Source: Catenulispora rubra (lineage in GTDB: Bacteria; Actinomycetota; Actinomycetes; Streptomycetales; Catenulisporaceae). From it: 64,000 bases of DNA. The notes under the pieces are model-generated. The model ran no database searches, was not told the origin of the DNA, and saw only the letters and a program-made list of their open reading frames with translations. The stretch spans positions 1 through 64,000 of the forward strand of contig NZ_JAACYW010000018.1 in assembly GCF_015356825.1 (NCBI RefSeq), in the 5' to 3' direction. Below are positions 35,733 to 44,940 of the stretch, one piece after another (within the stretch, counting starts at the first letter, position 1; each line of letters starts with the position of its first letter). The position numbers and the translations under genes were made by a program.

Positions 35733-36509
35733 TCAAATCCCACCCTTGATCATTGCCCCACCATCCACCACCAGCACCTCCCCGGTGATCCACGAAGCCA
35801 GCCCGCTCGCCAAGAACAGCGCCGCGTTCGCAATATCCTGCGGCTCCCCGAGCCGCTCCAGCGCCCACGGGTACTTCGCGTCCGGCTCGGCGCCCTCCCA
35901 CAGCATCCGCGCGAACTCCGTCTTCACCAGGCCCGGCGCGATCGCGTTCACGCGCACCGCCGGCGCCAGTTCGCCCGCCAGGTGCTTCGTCTGGTGGATC
36001 AGCGCCGCCTTCGTGGTCCCGTAGACGCCGAGCGGGTCGTTGAACTGCAGGCCGCTGACCGAGGACAGGTTGATCACGCACCCGCCGGGCTGCGCCGCCT
36101 CCGGGTTCATCGCCTGGCGCCATGCCTCCTGCGTCCAGATCAGCGGGCCGCGCAGGTTGACCTCGACCGTCTTGTCGAAGCGCGCGGCGTCCACGTCGAT
36201 CACGTTGCCGAAGTGCGGGTTCGTCGCGGCGTTGTTGACCAGGATGTCCAGCGTCCCGAAGGTGTCGACGGCGAACTTCACGCAGTCGTGCGCGGCCTGC
36301 GGGTCGCCGGCGTGCGCGGCGAACGGCAGCACTTGGGCGTCCGGGACCTGCGTGCGGATCTCCTCGGCGGCGCGCTCCAGGCCGTCGAGCTTGCGGGAGC
36401 TGATCACCACCCGGGCGCCGCTGGCCGCGTAGGTGGCCGCGATGGCCTGGCCGATGCCGCGGGAACCGCCGGTCACCAGGGCGACCTTGCCGTCGAGTCG
36501 GATGTCCAC
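35733..36509 (-). CDS. Short-chain dehydrogenase/reductase
   Basis: 258 aa, GTG start. Classical SDR: cofactor loop VTGGSRGIGQAIA, NNAATNP, catalytic Ser in INLSSVSGLQ, and YGTTKAAL as YxxxK. FASYITGE-like end (LASWITGEVLVVDGGAM) confirms. Arg after the third strand (SSRKLDGLERA) indicates NADP. Probably a carbonyl or acyl-CoA-linked reductase; it is divergent from an ACAD10/11-type phosphotransferase, a pairing often seen in fatty acid or aromatic degradation. Confidence 0.9.
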   Translation of the reverse strand: MDIRLDGKVALVTGGSRGIGQAIAATYAASGARVVISSRKLDGLERAAEEIRTQVPDAQVLPFAAHAGDPQAAHDCVKFAVDTFGTLDILVNNAATNPHFGNVIDVDAARFDKTVEVNLRGPLIWTQEAWRQAMNPEAAQPGGCVINLSSVSGLQFNDPLGVYGTTKAALIHQTKHLAGELAPAVRVNAIAPGLVKTEFARMLWEGAEPDAKYPWALERLGEPQDIANAALFLASGLASWITGEVLVVDGGAMIKGGI

Positions 36510-36550
36510 AGGTTGCTCCTTCGTGCTGCAATCTTCGCTCTTCCGCGACG

Positions 36551-36571
36551 GAACGATAGGCCATACCGTTC
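36551..36571. promoter_or_regulatory. Imperfect palindrome between SDR and phosphotransferase genes
   Basis: A 21-bp imperfect palindrome with outer arms GAACG and CGTTC and 8 of 10 paired positions lies immediately before the GTG at 36577. A regulator acting on both divergent genes is plausible; no regulator gene is adjacent. Confidence 0.4.
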
Positions 36572-36576
36572 GAAGG

Positions 36577-37707
36577 GTGACAGACCCCGCCGCGCCCGTC
36601 CTGTCCGGGCTCGACCCGGCCGCCGTCGCCGGCTACCTCGCCGCCGTCCCGCACGTGGACGCCCGCCCCCCGCTGACCGCCGAGCTGATCGCCGGCGGTC
36701 TTTCCAATCTCACCTACGAACTCCGCGACGCCGACGGCCGCGCCTGGGTGCTGCGCCGCCCGCCGCTCGGGCACGTGCTGCCCACCGCGCACGACATGCG
36801 CCGCGAGTTCCGCGTGATCTCCGCGCTGCACGGCACCGGGACCGTGCCGGTGGCGCGCGCCTACGTGCTGTGCGAGGATCCGGACGTGATCGGCGCGCCG
36901 TTCTACCTGATGGAGAAGGTCGACGGCGTGGTGCTCCGGACGCGCGAGCAGTGCGCGGCGCTCACCGCGGCGCAGCGGCGCTCGATCGGCGAGAGCCTGG
37001 TCGACGTCCTCGCCGCGCTGCACCGGGTCGATCCGGCGGAGGTGGGGCTGGCCGATTTCGGGCGTCCGGACGGGTATCTGCACCGGCAGCTGGACCGGTG
37101 GGACCGGCAGTACGCGTCATCGCAGAGCCGTGAGATCAGGGGCCTGTTCGAGCTCGGCGACGGGCTGCGCGCCGCCGTCCCGGTGACCCAGCGCTCGACG
37201 ATCCTGCACGGCGACTACCGGCTGGACAACGTGATGATGCGGCTGCCCGGCGTTGCGGTCGGAGGTAGGGACACGCCCGCAAACCCAGGCGGGCCAACAG
37301 ATCGCCCAGCCGTCCCCGCCGTCCCCTCCGTCGCCGCCGTCTTCGACTGGGAGATGTCCACCCTCGGCGACCCCCTGGCCGACCTCGGCCTGCTGCTCAC
37401 CTACTGGGAGGACCCCGGCCACCCGCCGAAGGACATCCTCGCGGCCAGCGGCGGCGGCCTCACCAACCAGGAGGGCTTCCCCGGCAGCCGCGAGATCGTC
37501 GACCGCTACCAGAGCGCGACCGGCCTGATCGTCGACGACCTCGACTGGTACATCGCCTTCAGCCACTACAAGCTCGCGGTGATCCTGGAGGGCATCCACT
37601 ACCGCCACGAGCACGGCCTGACCCTCGGCGAGGGCTTCGAACGCGCCGGGGCGGCGGTCCCGGCGCTGGTCGAGCTCGGCCGCCGGTACCTGGACCGGAC
37701 CAGATAG
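36577..37707 (+). CDS. APH-fold phosphotransferase (ACAD10/11 N-domain type)
   Basis: GTG 36577 starts 376 residues. Motifs: GLSNLTYELRDADG (nucleotide loop), the catalytic Brenner motif HGDYRLDNVM, and VFDWEMSTLGDPLADLGLLL with metal-binding Asp. Homologues occur as the N-terminal domain of human ACAD10/11 and phosphorylate 4-hydroxyacyl-CoA. Between the two motifs lies an unusual insertion of about 30 residues (GVAVGGRDTPANPGGPTDRP and onward) where relatives have a short loop. Divergent from an SDR gene. Confidence 0.87.
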   Translation: MTDPAAPVLSGLDPAAVAGYLAAVPHVDARPPLTAELIAGGLSNLTYELRDADGRAWVLRRPPLGHVLPTAHDMRREFRVISALHGTGTVPVARAYVLCEDPDVIGAPFYLMEKVDGVVLRTREQCAALTAAQRRSIGESLVDVLAALHRVDPAEVGLADFGRPDGYLHRQLDRWDRQYASSQSREIRGLFELGDGLRAAVPVTQRSTILHGDYRLDNVMMRLPGVAVGGRDTPANPGGPTDRPAVPAVPSVAAVFDWEMSTLGDPLADLGLLLTYWEDPGHPPKDILAASGGGLTNQEGFPGSREIVDRYQSATGLIVDDLDWYIAFSHYKLAVILEGIHYRHEHGLTLGEGFERAGAAVPALVELGRRYLDRTR

Positions 37708-37767
37708 CGCGCACGACGGCGGAATGCAGCGCAAAGATTGCCGCAAAACATACCGAAACAACGCAAG

Positions 37768-37806
37768 AAGCGGAGGAGCCCGGAGCCCGACCGGGCCCCT
37801 CCGCTT
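37768..37806. terminator. Strong bidirectional hairpin
   Basis: AAGCGGAGG (37768-37776) pairs with CCTCCGCTT (37798-37806), and GCCCGG/CCGGGC pair inside. It lies between the phosphotransferase gene and a convergent secreted-protein gene. Confidence 0.85.
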
Positions 37807-37869
37807 GTGGGGCGGTTCAGCGTAGTGGTTGTGAGGGCTCGCTGTCAGTTTCCGCCCCGCGGCGCTCCC

Positions 37870-38520
37870 TTAATTGACGTACGTCGCCTGGTTGCTCTGC
37901 GAGGAGTCCAGCACCGGACCCACGCCGCCGCTGAACGTGCCGCTGCTCGGGCACAGCCCGGACCCGCTGATCAGGTTGACGTTCTGGGTCGCGAAGCTGA
38001 TCGACTTGGTCGCGTTCGACAGCGCGCCGTCGATCTCGGTGACCGAGCCGGTGGTCCCGTAGTCACAGGTGACGTCGCCCAGGAACGAGGCCAGCGTGAC
38101 CTGCTCGTCCAGGCTGGTGACCTTCAGCGTCGGGTGCGCGCCGTCCACGACGGTGCCGTGCGCCGCGCCGTTGAGCTCCACGCTGACCACGCCGAAGGTC
38201 CCGCCGATGGAGGTGCTGCAGTTCGCCGGGTCCGCGTGCAGGCCGGTGATGGACTCGGTGGCGTTGCCGGCGCCCACGGCCGGGTTGGCCGTGACGCCGG
38301 CGGTGAACGAACCGGTGCTGCAGTCGATGGTGCCGCTGCTGGTGGTGAAGATGAAGTCGCTGTTGATCGCGCCGGTGAGGGTGTCGCCGACGTTCACGTT
38401 GGTGCCGCCGGTGCTGCCGACGGTCAGCACGCCGCCGGTGCTGGCGCCGGCCTGGCCGGCCGCGCCGAGCACGAGGCCGGCGGCGGCCAGAGCGGTCAGG
38501 GCGAGGGTACGGGTGCGCAT
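37870..38520 (-). CDS. Secreted beta-rich protein A of the DUF6230 neighbourhood
   Basis: 216 aa with a signal peptide (LALTALAAAGLVLGAAGQAGA, cleavage near residue 26). The mature protein is rich in Thr/Ser/Gly/Val with alternating hydrophobics, and has five Cys (DCSTGSF, NCSTSIGG, TCDYGTT, LCPSSG), so disulfides are likely. No enzyme motif is visible. It starts 7 bases after the stop of secreted protein B, hence one operon, divergent from a TetR gene. Confidence 0.75.
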   Translation of the reverse strand: MRTRTLALTALAAAGLVLGAAGQAGASTGGVLTVGSTGGTNVNVGDTLTGAINSDFIFTTSSGTIDCSTGSFTAGVTANPAVGAGNATESITGLHADPANCSTSIGGTFGVVSVELNGAAHGTVVDGAHPTLKVTSLDEQVTLASFLGDVTCDYGTTGSVTEIDGALSNATKSISFATQNVNLISGSGLCPSSGTFSGGVGPVLDSSQSNQATYVN

Positions 38521-38527
38521 GACGGAC

Positions 38528-39475
38528 TCACTTTCTGGTGGCGTTGATGGCGTTGATCAGGTCGCTGTCGCTGTTGTCGACGGCGAGCGCGGTGGTGACC
38601 GAGGAGAGCGTGATCGCGTTGTGGCCGGCCGCCGAGGGCAGCCCGAACAACAGGTTCACGATCCAGTCGGCGGTGTCGAACAGGCCGCAGCCGTGCGCCG
38701 AGGGCACGGACAGCGCGTTGTCGTTCAGCGTCGCGCCGTTGAAGCCGACGATCGTGGGCCTGAAGCCGTTGGGATCCCGGCCGATGGAGATCGTCCCGGT
38801 GCTGCCCTTGACCGGCTGGTTCGGCGGCGGCGGGCTCGTGGTCCCGGCCGTCGGGCTCAGGACGATCGGGGCGCTGTCGGAGCCGACGTAGCAGTCGGGG
38901 CCGAGGAACAGGTTCATCAGATGGAGCTTGATCGGCAGCTGGAACAGCGGGTAGTTCTCCCCGGCGGACAGCGGGGCGAAGTTCGCGATCGGACCGGCCA
39001 GCTCGATCTGCACGATCGCGCTGGTGACCCCGGGCCAGAAGTTGGACAGGCCGGGGATCGGCACGTCCAGCGGGCTGGCCTGGAGTTCGGTGCCGTCGGT
39101 CGGCGTCACGGTGGAGAACAGCTGCGCCTTGGTCTTGTCCGGGAACGTGACCGTCGGGCCGCCCTTGGCCCAGGTGACGCCGAACGTGACGGTCATCGGT
39201 GAGCTGAAGTTCACCTGAGTGGAACCCACAGAAAACCCGCCACCGCCTATGGTGGCCAGCACGCAGCCCACCACGGCCTGGTTCGGGTCCTGCATCTGGG
39301 TGCTGGAGGTGGGGCACGTGCCCATGCCCGTGTACGGGCCCGAAGGCTGCCCGGTCGCGGCCGCGGACGGCGAGGCGGCCACGGCGGCGAACACCAGGGC
39401 GGCCGCGAACGCGGCGACGGTACGTTCTCTGAACCGATGGATTCTGAACCGATGGAACAGGCCTGGGACAGCCAT
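38528..39475 (-). CDS. Secreted protein B of the DUF6230 neighbourhood
   Basis: ATG 39475 with GAGGGAG upstream is preferred to GTG 39481. The 315-aa product has a signal peptide (TVAAFAAALVFAAVAASPSAAA, about 22-44) and a large beta-rich mature region with PLFQLPIKLHLMNLFLGPDCYVGSDSAP and a Pro/Thr linker, ending in a region with LFGLPSAAGHNAITLSS. These blocks are typical of a family of actinobacterial exported proteins with no known role. First gene of its operon; divergent tetR. Confidence 0.75.
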   Translation of the reverse strand: MAVPGLFHRFRIHRFRERTVAAFAAALVFAAVAASPSAAATGQPSGPYTGMGTCPTSSTQMQDPNQAVVGCVLATIGGGGFSVGSTQVNFSSPMTVTFGVTWAKGGPTVTFPDKTKAQLFSTVTPTDGTELQASPLDVPIPGLSNFWPGVTSAIVQIELAGPIANFAPLSAGENYPLFQLPIKLHLMNLFLGPDCYVGSDSAPIVLSPTAGTTSPPPPNQPVKGSTGTISIGRDPNGFRPTIVGFNGATLNDNALSVPSAHGCGLFDTADWIVNLLFGLPSAAGHNAITLSSVTTALAVDNSDSDLINAINATRK

Positions 39476-39636
39476 GTTCACGCTCCCTCGTCAGCGGGGA
39501 TGTCAGATGAGCGGGGACTGCGTCGACGACGACGCCGGGGAGAAGCAAGTTCGAGTAGGCGTTTGTGCAGATCGAAGAGCGCTCTTGCAGGGGTCGAATT
39601 CAGATTTGCAGGGTTCGAGTACAGATCACACTCTGA

Positions 39637-39674
39637 TACCGGCCGGTAACAAAACCCGTGGGAGTTGTAACTCC
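39637..39674. promoter_or_regulatory. Two palindromes ahead of the TetR gene
   Basis: TACCGGCCGGTA (39637-39648, perfect) and GGAGTTGTAACTCC (39661-39674, 6-bp arms) lie in the divergent region between secreted protein B and tetR. Either could be the TetR autoregulatory site. Confidence 0.5.
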
Positions 39675-39708
39675 GCGGAGTTCTCCAGTCAAGCCCCCGG
39701 GGGAGAAG

Positions 39709-40596
39709 ATGCCTGTTTCACCCGTTCTGGCCCCGCTGCCCGGCGCGCGTTCCCCGCGTGATCCGCAGCGGGCGATCAAACGCGGGCCCAGCCGGGTGCC
39801 GCGCGAGCAGGTCGTGGCGACGCAGCGGGACCGGCTGTACGACGGCCTGGTCCGCACGGTCGCCGAGCGCGGCTACGCGAACGCCTCGGTCAGCGACATC
39901 TGCCGGGTCTCCGGCGTCACGCGGCCGGCGTTCTATGAGCACTTCGAAAGCAAGCAGGGGGCGTTCCTGGCCGCCTACCGGCACGGGACCGATGTGCTAT
40001 TCGCGATGCTGCGCCACGCTTTCCGCGACGCGGTCGACATCGACGAGGTCCGCATCGACGAGGTCGTAGACGGCGCTGATGCTGTCACCGCGCACGCCGC
40101 CGACGACGTCACCGCCGCCGCCGACATCCCCTGCCCCGCCGCCGAGTACGAGACCGACGTCGAGACCTGGACCCGTGCCACCAGCGCGGTTCTCAGCGTC
40201 CTGCTGGACGTCCTGGCCAGCGTCCCGGCCTTCGCCACAACCGCGATCGTCGAGATCGACGCCGTCGGCCCGGCCGGCCGCCAGGCCCGCTCCGAGCGCC
40301 TGCGCGACTTCGAGGCCTTCTTCGCCCTGGCCCCGGCCACGCCGCCGGCCGTGGACCGCGGGGAGCTGGTGAACGCGGTGGTCGCCGGCGCCTACGGCAC
40401 CCTCTACCGGTACATCGCCAACGGCCGCGCGACCGAACTGCCGAACCTGCTGCCTCATCTGGTGTATTTCGTCGTCGCGCCCTTCGTCGGCCCCGAGATC
40501 GCCGCGAAGGCCTCGCACGCCGCCCTGGCAGATCATCCGCGCTCGGTCGCCCCGTGCGTCCCGCCGCAGGCCGACGCCGGTATCGGCAGCGACTGA
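39709..40596 (+). CDS. TetR family transcriptional regulator
   Basis: ATG 39709 follows GGGGGAG; the frame is open further upstream. The 295-aa protein has the HTH block LVRTVAERGYANASVSDICRVSGVTRPAFYEHFESK, then a long C-terminal domain with an Asp/Ala/Val-rich insertion (about 115-145) and a Pro-rich tail. Longer than the usual 190-220 aa. Placed between two secreted-protein genes and the DUF6230/DUF6114 pair, it probably controls the whole set. Confidence 0.87.
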   Translation: MPVSPVLAPLPGARSPRDPQRAIKRGPSRVPREQVVATQRDRLYDGLVRTVAERGYANASVSDICRVSGVTRPAFYEHFESKQGAFLAAYRHGTDVLFAMLRHAFRDAVDIDEVRIDEVVDGADAVTAHAADDVTAAADIPCPAAEYETDVETWTRATSAVLSVLLDVLASVPAFATTAIVEIDAVGPAGRQARSERLRDFEAFFALAPATPPAVDRGELVNAVVAGAYGTLYRYIANGRATELPNLLPHLVYFVVAPFVGPEIAAKASHAALADHPRSVAPCVPPQADAGIGSD

Positions 40597-40664
40597 ATCA
40601 GCGCCCGAACAATCAGGTTCCGAACGGTTGACCGATTCAAAACCCTGAGAGTATGTTACCCGTC

Positions 40665-40683
40665 AGTCACCTAGCAGGTGACT
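40665..40683 (+). promoter_or_regulatory. Perfect 8-bp-arm palindrome upstream of the DUF6230 gene
   Basis: AGTCACCT and AGGTGACT flank a 3-bp centre (40665-40683), about 100 bases before the ATG at 40781. Good candidate operator for the neighbouring TetR regulator. Confidence 0.55.
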
Positions 40684-40780
40684 CATGTCACATTCCAGCC
40701 GTGCCGGTGCTGGTTCCATCTCGTCCAGGCGATCGCGCCGGCATCACCTGCGCCTGGTGACAGGAACGGAAGGGAGCCGA

Positions 40781-41395
40781 ATGGCGACGAAATCCGTCAA
40801 GCCCGAAGGCAAAGTCCGCTACCGTCGCGCCGCGATACCCGGAGTGGCCGCCCTGGCCACCACCGGCGCACTCGTGATCCTGACGGCGCAGGGCGCGCTC
40901 GGCGTGCAGTTCGCGATCTCGGGCATGCCGTTCGTGGTGACCGCGAGCCACCTGCACGGGTCGAACTTCCAGCAGTACGGCGACCTGGACCACGGGCTGC
41001 CGGGCAACCCCTGGCTGAAGAAGACCAACGGCCAGGCCGTGGTCATGACCTCGGTGATCGGCGACGCGCAGATCACCAACCTGTGCCAGAGCGTCAACCT
41101 GGTCGGCATCAACCTGGTGATCAGGGCCGGCACCGGCTCCACGCCGGTGCACGCCACCAATCTGGTGCTGGACTCGACGGACCTGTCCGGCGACGCGACG
41201 TTCAACAACATCCAGATCGGCCGCGACGCCAGCACCCTGACCGAGGTCCCGTCCATCGAGGGCCACCCGTTCACCTTCGCGCAGCAGGCAGACACGGTCG
41301 ACATCGACAACGTCCGCCAGGACAGCTACGCGACCACCGCATCGACGTTCTCGCTGCCGGGCCTGAGCATGAGCTTCCAGAGCAATGGCTGCTGA
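40781..41395 (+). CDS. DUF6230 family exported protein
   Basis: ATG 40781 has AGGGAG upstream; an earlier ATG at 40685 lacks one. The 204-aa product opens with MATKSVKPEGKVRYRR, a basic start, then one hydrophobic segment (AALATTGALVILTAQGALG), matching DUF6230 proteins, which are often labelled cholesterol esterase in databases without firm evidence. The mature part (FAISGMPFVVTASHLHG onward) is beta-rich and resembles a lipid-binding shell. Followed after 3 bases by the DUF6114 gene. Confidence 0.8.
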   Translation: MATKSVKPEGKVRYRRAAIPGVAALATTGALVILTAQGALGVQFAISGMPFVVTASHLHGSNFQQYGDLDHGLPGNPWLKKTNGQAVVMTSVIGDAQITNLCQSVNLVGINLVIRAGTGSTPVHATNLVLDSTDLSGDATFNNIQIGRDASTLTEVPSIEGHPFTFAQQADTVDIDNVRQDSYATTASTFSLPGLSMSFQSNGC

Positions 41396-41398
41396 ACG

Positions 41399-41866
41399 GT
41401 GACAGAACACGAAGAAGGCGCGCTCCTCTTCCCGGAGGCCCCGGCCCCCGAGGAGCACGGAGGAGCGCGCCGTGCCTTCCGGCACTGGCGCCGCACCCGC
41501 CCCTTCTGGGGCGGCCTACTGGTGGGCCTGGGCGGCGGCGAAATGCTGGCGCTCTACCACGCCGCCATGAAGGTCACGATCCACATGGGCATGTACGGCC
41601 TGGCCGGTTACGCGGTCCCGGTCTTGCTGGTGGTGCTCGGCCTGTGCCTGATTTTCGACCCGATGCACCGCACCTTCTACTCGGTGCTGTCCCTGCTGTT
41701 CGCCGTGGCCAGCTGGATGACCAGCAACCTCGGCGGCTTCCTGATCGGCATGCTGCTGGCGATGGTCGGCGCCTCCCTGGCGTTCGGCTGGACCGAGGCC
41801 GAGCAGCCCGAGGAAGAGCCGGTGCGGCAGCCGGAGAATGTCACCGGGGGACTGCCGACCGCCTGA
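41399..41866 (+). CDS. DUF6114 family membrane protein
   Basis: GTG start, 155 aa. About four membrane helices (PFWGGLLVGLGGGEMLALYH, GLAGYAVPVLLVVLGLCLIF, FYSVLSLLFAVASWMTS, GFLIGMLLAMVGASLAFGW) with a Glu-rich N and C terminus. DUF6114 proteins occur next to DUF6230 proteins throughout actinomycetes and are probably their membrane partner. Function unknown. Confidence 0.8.
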   Translation: MTEHEEGALLFPEAPAPEEHGGARRAFRHWRRTRPFWGGLLVGLGGGEMLALYHAAMKVTIHMGMYGLAGYAVPVLLVVLGLCLIFDPMHRTFYSVLSLLFAVASWMTSNLGGFLIGMLLAMVGASLAFGWTEAEQPEEEPVRQPENVTGGLPTA

Positions 41867-41910
41867 CGTACGCAGCAAAAATCGCCTGTAATCCCAGACC
41901 AACACACCCC

Positions 41911-43179
41911 TCAAAACCAAGGCGCGAACCGCCCCGGAGCAAACCGATTCTCCGGATCGAAGTTCCCCTTAACCCGCCGCATCACCTCCACGCTCCCCGG
42001 CGCGCGCCCCCAGGACTCCACCATCGCGTCCACTCCCGGGCGCCGTCGCCGCAGCATCACGAAGCCGCCGACCGCCTCGACCGAGGCGCGCCAGTTCTTC
42101 ACCACCTCCGCGTGCGCCTTCGCATCGGCGCCCGTGATGCGCACCGTGTAGGCGCCGGTCGCCGGGCTGCACGTCAGCAGCGCCTTGACCCCCGCCCGAT
42201 CCGCCCACGCCGACAGCGCTCCGACCAGCGCCGGATCGACGCCGGGCCGGGTGGCCGCGCGCATCACCGTGTCTCCGGGTTCTGCGACGACCCGCGCCGC
42301 GTGCGACTCCCAGAAGCTGTGCGCCTCACCTTCATCCAGTTCCGCCAGACTCCCCGTGAGCATCGAGCGCGCCGCCGCCGCCCGCGCCGCGGCGCCGTCG
42401 GCGGTTCCGTCGAAGCGCACCGCCAGGACCTGCTCCGGCTCGCACCATTCCACCGCCGTCGGTTCGATCGCCGACTTCGTCAGCGCCCACGTCGCCCGCT
42501 GCGCCGAGGCGGTGTCGACGTCGCGCACCATCACCGTGCGGGAGGTCTGGGGGAGCGGGTGCACCCGCAGCACGAGTTCGACCACCACCCCCAGCGTCCC
42601 CAGCGATCCGTGGCACAGCTTCGCCAGGTCGTATCCCGCCACGTTCTTGATGACGTGCCCGCCGCTCTTGGCGATCGCGCCGTCCGGGAACACCATCGTC
42701 GCGCCGATGACCAGCTCCCGCAGCGACCCGTACGCCATGCGCCGCGGCCCCGCGTCGCCGGTGGCCAGCAGCCCGCCGATCGTCGCCTCCGAGCGCGCCG
42801 GGTCGTACGGCAGCCACTGCCCGTGCTCGGCCAGCTCCTCCTGGAGCACGTCCAGCCGGATCCCGCCCTGGACGTGCACCGTCATGTCCGCGGGCCGGTA
42901 GTCCAGCACCCGGTCCATGCCGGCCAGCGACACCATGGTGCGTGCGTCCCGCACCGGGGCGCCCCACGTGGTCGCCGTGCCCGTACCGCGTATCAACACC
43001 GCGCCGTTCGTGGTGACGGCGTCGCGCAGGTCCTTCACCGTCGTCGGCGTGATCGAGCGCGGGCCGGGGGACGCCTCGGCGCCCGGCGTGCCGTCGGCCG
43101 ACGAGCCGTGGGACGCCGACGAGCCGCCGGCGGACGAATGCCCGCCGGGCGTGGATGCGGAGGAGGAAGCGCCTACCAT
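41911..43179 (-). CDS. glcE: Glycolate oxidase FAD-binding subunit GlcE
   Basis: 422 aa starting inside the glcD end (7-base overlap). A Ser/Gly-rich lead of about 40 residues precedes the FAD-binding domain: VLIRGTGTATTWGAP, EATIGGLLATGDAGPRRMAYGS and SGGHVIKNVAGYDLAKL, typical of GlcE. The C-terminal cap is short (NFDPENRFAPGRF end). It completes the glycolate oxidase with GlcD and GlcF, which converts glycolate to glyoxylate. The third subunit gene is 4 kb away. Confidence 0.9.
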   Translation of the reverse strand: MVGASSSASTPGGHSSAGGSSASHGSSADGTPGAEASPGPRSITPTTVKDLRDAVTTNGAVLIRGTGTATTWGAPVRDARTMVSLAGMDRVLDYRPADMTVHVQGGIRLDVLQEELAEHGQWLPYDPARSEATIGGLLATGDAGPRRMAYGSLRELVIGATMVFPDGAIAKSGGHVIKNVAGYDLAKLCHGSLGTLGVVVELVLRVHPLPQTSRTVMVRDVDTASAQRATWALTKSAIEPTAVEWCEPEQVLAVRFDGTADGAAARAAAARSMLTGSLAELDEGEAHSFWESHAARVVAEPGDTVMRAATRPGVDPALVGALSAWADRAGVKALLTCSPATGAYTVRITGADAKAHAEVVKNWRASVEAVGGFVMLRRRRPGVDAMVESWGRAPGSVEVMRRVKGNFDPENRFAPGRFAPWF

Positions 43180-44675
43180 CTCTGGATCTTTCCGGTCTCT
43201 TCAAGCGGGTGCGGCTGATGGGCCCCGGCCCGGGCCTCGCCGCACAACGCGGGAGTCGGGAACACCTTGTTGGGGTTGCACAGCCCTGACGGGTCGAACG
43301 CGGCACGCAGACGGTCCATCGCCGCCAGGTCCGCGGGGGAGAACATTTTGGGCATCGAGCACGCTTTGTCCACGCCGATCCCGTGCTCGCCGGACAGCGA
43401 TCCGCCGAGTGCGACGCACAGCTCCGCGATCGCCGCGGCGAGCGCTTCGGCGGCCGGACCCTCGCCGTCCGATTCGCGGTACAAAACGAGGGGATGGAGG
43501 TTTCCATCGCCCGCGTGGAACACATTGGCAACACGCAACCCTGCGGCCGAAGAAAGGTCCGCAATTCCGGCCAATGCCTCAGCGAGCCGGGTCCGCGGTA
43601 CGACTCCGTCTTGCAAAAGGAATTCCGGAGAGAGCCTTCCCATCGCCGCGAACGCGGCCTTGCGACCGGCCCAGATCGCCGCGCGCTCGGCATCGTCCGC
43701 GGCGATGCGCAGCCGGGTGCAGGCGTGTTCCGAACACAGGGCGCTGACCTGCTCGAACAGCTCCGCGCACTCCTCGGCGGGGCCGTCCAGCTCGATGATG
43801 AGCGAGGCCGCCGCCTCCCGGTCGTAGCCGGCGTGCACGGCGTCCTCACAGGCGCGAATGGCCAGGTTGTCCATCATCTCGATGGCCGCGGGCACGATCC
43901 CGGCGGCGATGACCGCGCTGACCGTCTCGCACGCCGAGGGCACGTCCGGGAAGTCCGCGACGAGCGTCCGGACCACCTCCGGTTTCCGCAGCAGCCGCAC
44001 CGCGATCCGGGTGGCCACACCGCACGTTCCCTCGGCGCCGACGAACACTCCGCGCAGGTCATAGCCGGGTGCGTCATAACAAGGTGCTTCTATGTCATCC
44101 GAGCCGAGCACCACAGTCGTGCCGTCCGGCAGCACCGTTTCGACCGCGAGCACATGATGCGAGGTGAAGCCGTATTTCAGGCAGTGCGCGCCCCCGGAGT
44201 TCTCCGCGACGTTGCCGCCGATCGTGCACACCACCTGTGACGAGGGATCGGGCGCGTAGTAGAGCCCGAATCCGGCGACCGCCGCGCTGATCGACAGGTT
44301 GGTCGCGCCCGGCTCCACGACGGCCACCATCCGGTCCGGATCCACATCAAGTATCCGGTTGAGCTTTGCTAATGCGATGACGACCCCTGATTCAGCCGGC
44401 AGCGCGCCCCCGGACAAACCGGTCCCGGCGCCGCGTGCGACGTACGGGACGCCGTGCCGCAGGCACGCCCGGACGATCGGGGCGACCTGGGAGCGATCGG
44501 CGGGGAGCAGGACCAGACCGGGCAAAACGCGGTGCGCGGTGAGCGCGTCGGTCTCGTACGCTCGGCGTTCGGCCTCGCCGGAGAGCACGCGCAGCGTCGG
44601 ACCGCACTCGCCGCGCAGGTCAGCCAGGACCGCGTCGAGCTTTCGCCGCCGGTCCGCAGCGGCTTGCTCATCCAC
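43173..44675 (-). CDS. glcD: Glycolate oxidase subunit GlcD
   Basis: GTG 44675 gives 500 aa. FAD-binding (PCMH) motifs: PYVARGAGTGLSGGALP, PDPSSQVVCTIGGNVAENSGG and GVFVGAEGTCGVATRI. The C-terminal FAD-oxidase cap has NVFHAGDGNLHPLVLY and GGSLSGEHGIGVDK, the hallmark of GlcD and D-lactate dehydrogenases. Catalytic subunit oxidising glycolate (or D-lactate). Divergent from a GlxA-like regulator with a 265-base gap that is the most A/T-rich in this part (44700-44735). Confidence 0.93.
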   Translation of the reverse strand: MDEQAAADRRRKLDAVLADLRGECGPTLRVLSGEAERRAYETDALTAHRVLPGLVLLPADRSQVAPIVRACLRHGVPYVARGAGTGLSGGALPAESGVVIALAKLNRILDVDPDRMVAVVEPGATNLSISAAVAGFGLYYAPDPSSQVVCTIGGNVAENSGGAHCLKYGFTSHHVLAVETVLPDGTTVVLGSDDIEAPCYDAPGYDLRGVFVGAEGTCGVATRIAVRLLRKPEVVRTLVADFPDVPSACETVSAVIAAGIVPAAIEMMDNLAIRACEDAVHAGYDREAAASLIIELDGPAEECAELFEQVSALCSEHACTRLRIAADDAERAAIWAGRKAAFAAMGRLSPEFLLQDGVVPRTRLAEALAGIADLSSAAGLRVANVFHAGDGNLHPLVLYRESDGEGPAAEALAAAIAELCVALGGSLSGEHGIGVDKACSMPKMFSPADLAAMDRLRAAFDPSGLCNPNKVFPTPALCGEARAGAHQPHPLEETGKIQRW

Positions 44676-44940
44676 CCGCCGTGCCCCTTTCTGCCGTCCC
44701 CCGCGATGTAATAGATCACTACAGATTATTAGTAGGGCAGCACACATCACCATTGTGCGCCACCCGTGTGAGCCCCGGCGGGGCGTCCGGCGCGGGTGGA
44801 CACCCGTGCCCCGATCATGTATGTGTTCTGATAATCACCGGCCCGGCACGGCTTCCGCTCCAAGTCGCTTTTGCCTTTGCGCACAAAGGAAAATGGCTCG
44901 TTCCGACGATCCATCTGGACCAGAGAGGTCAGCCCGCCGA

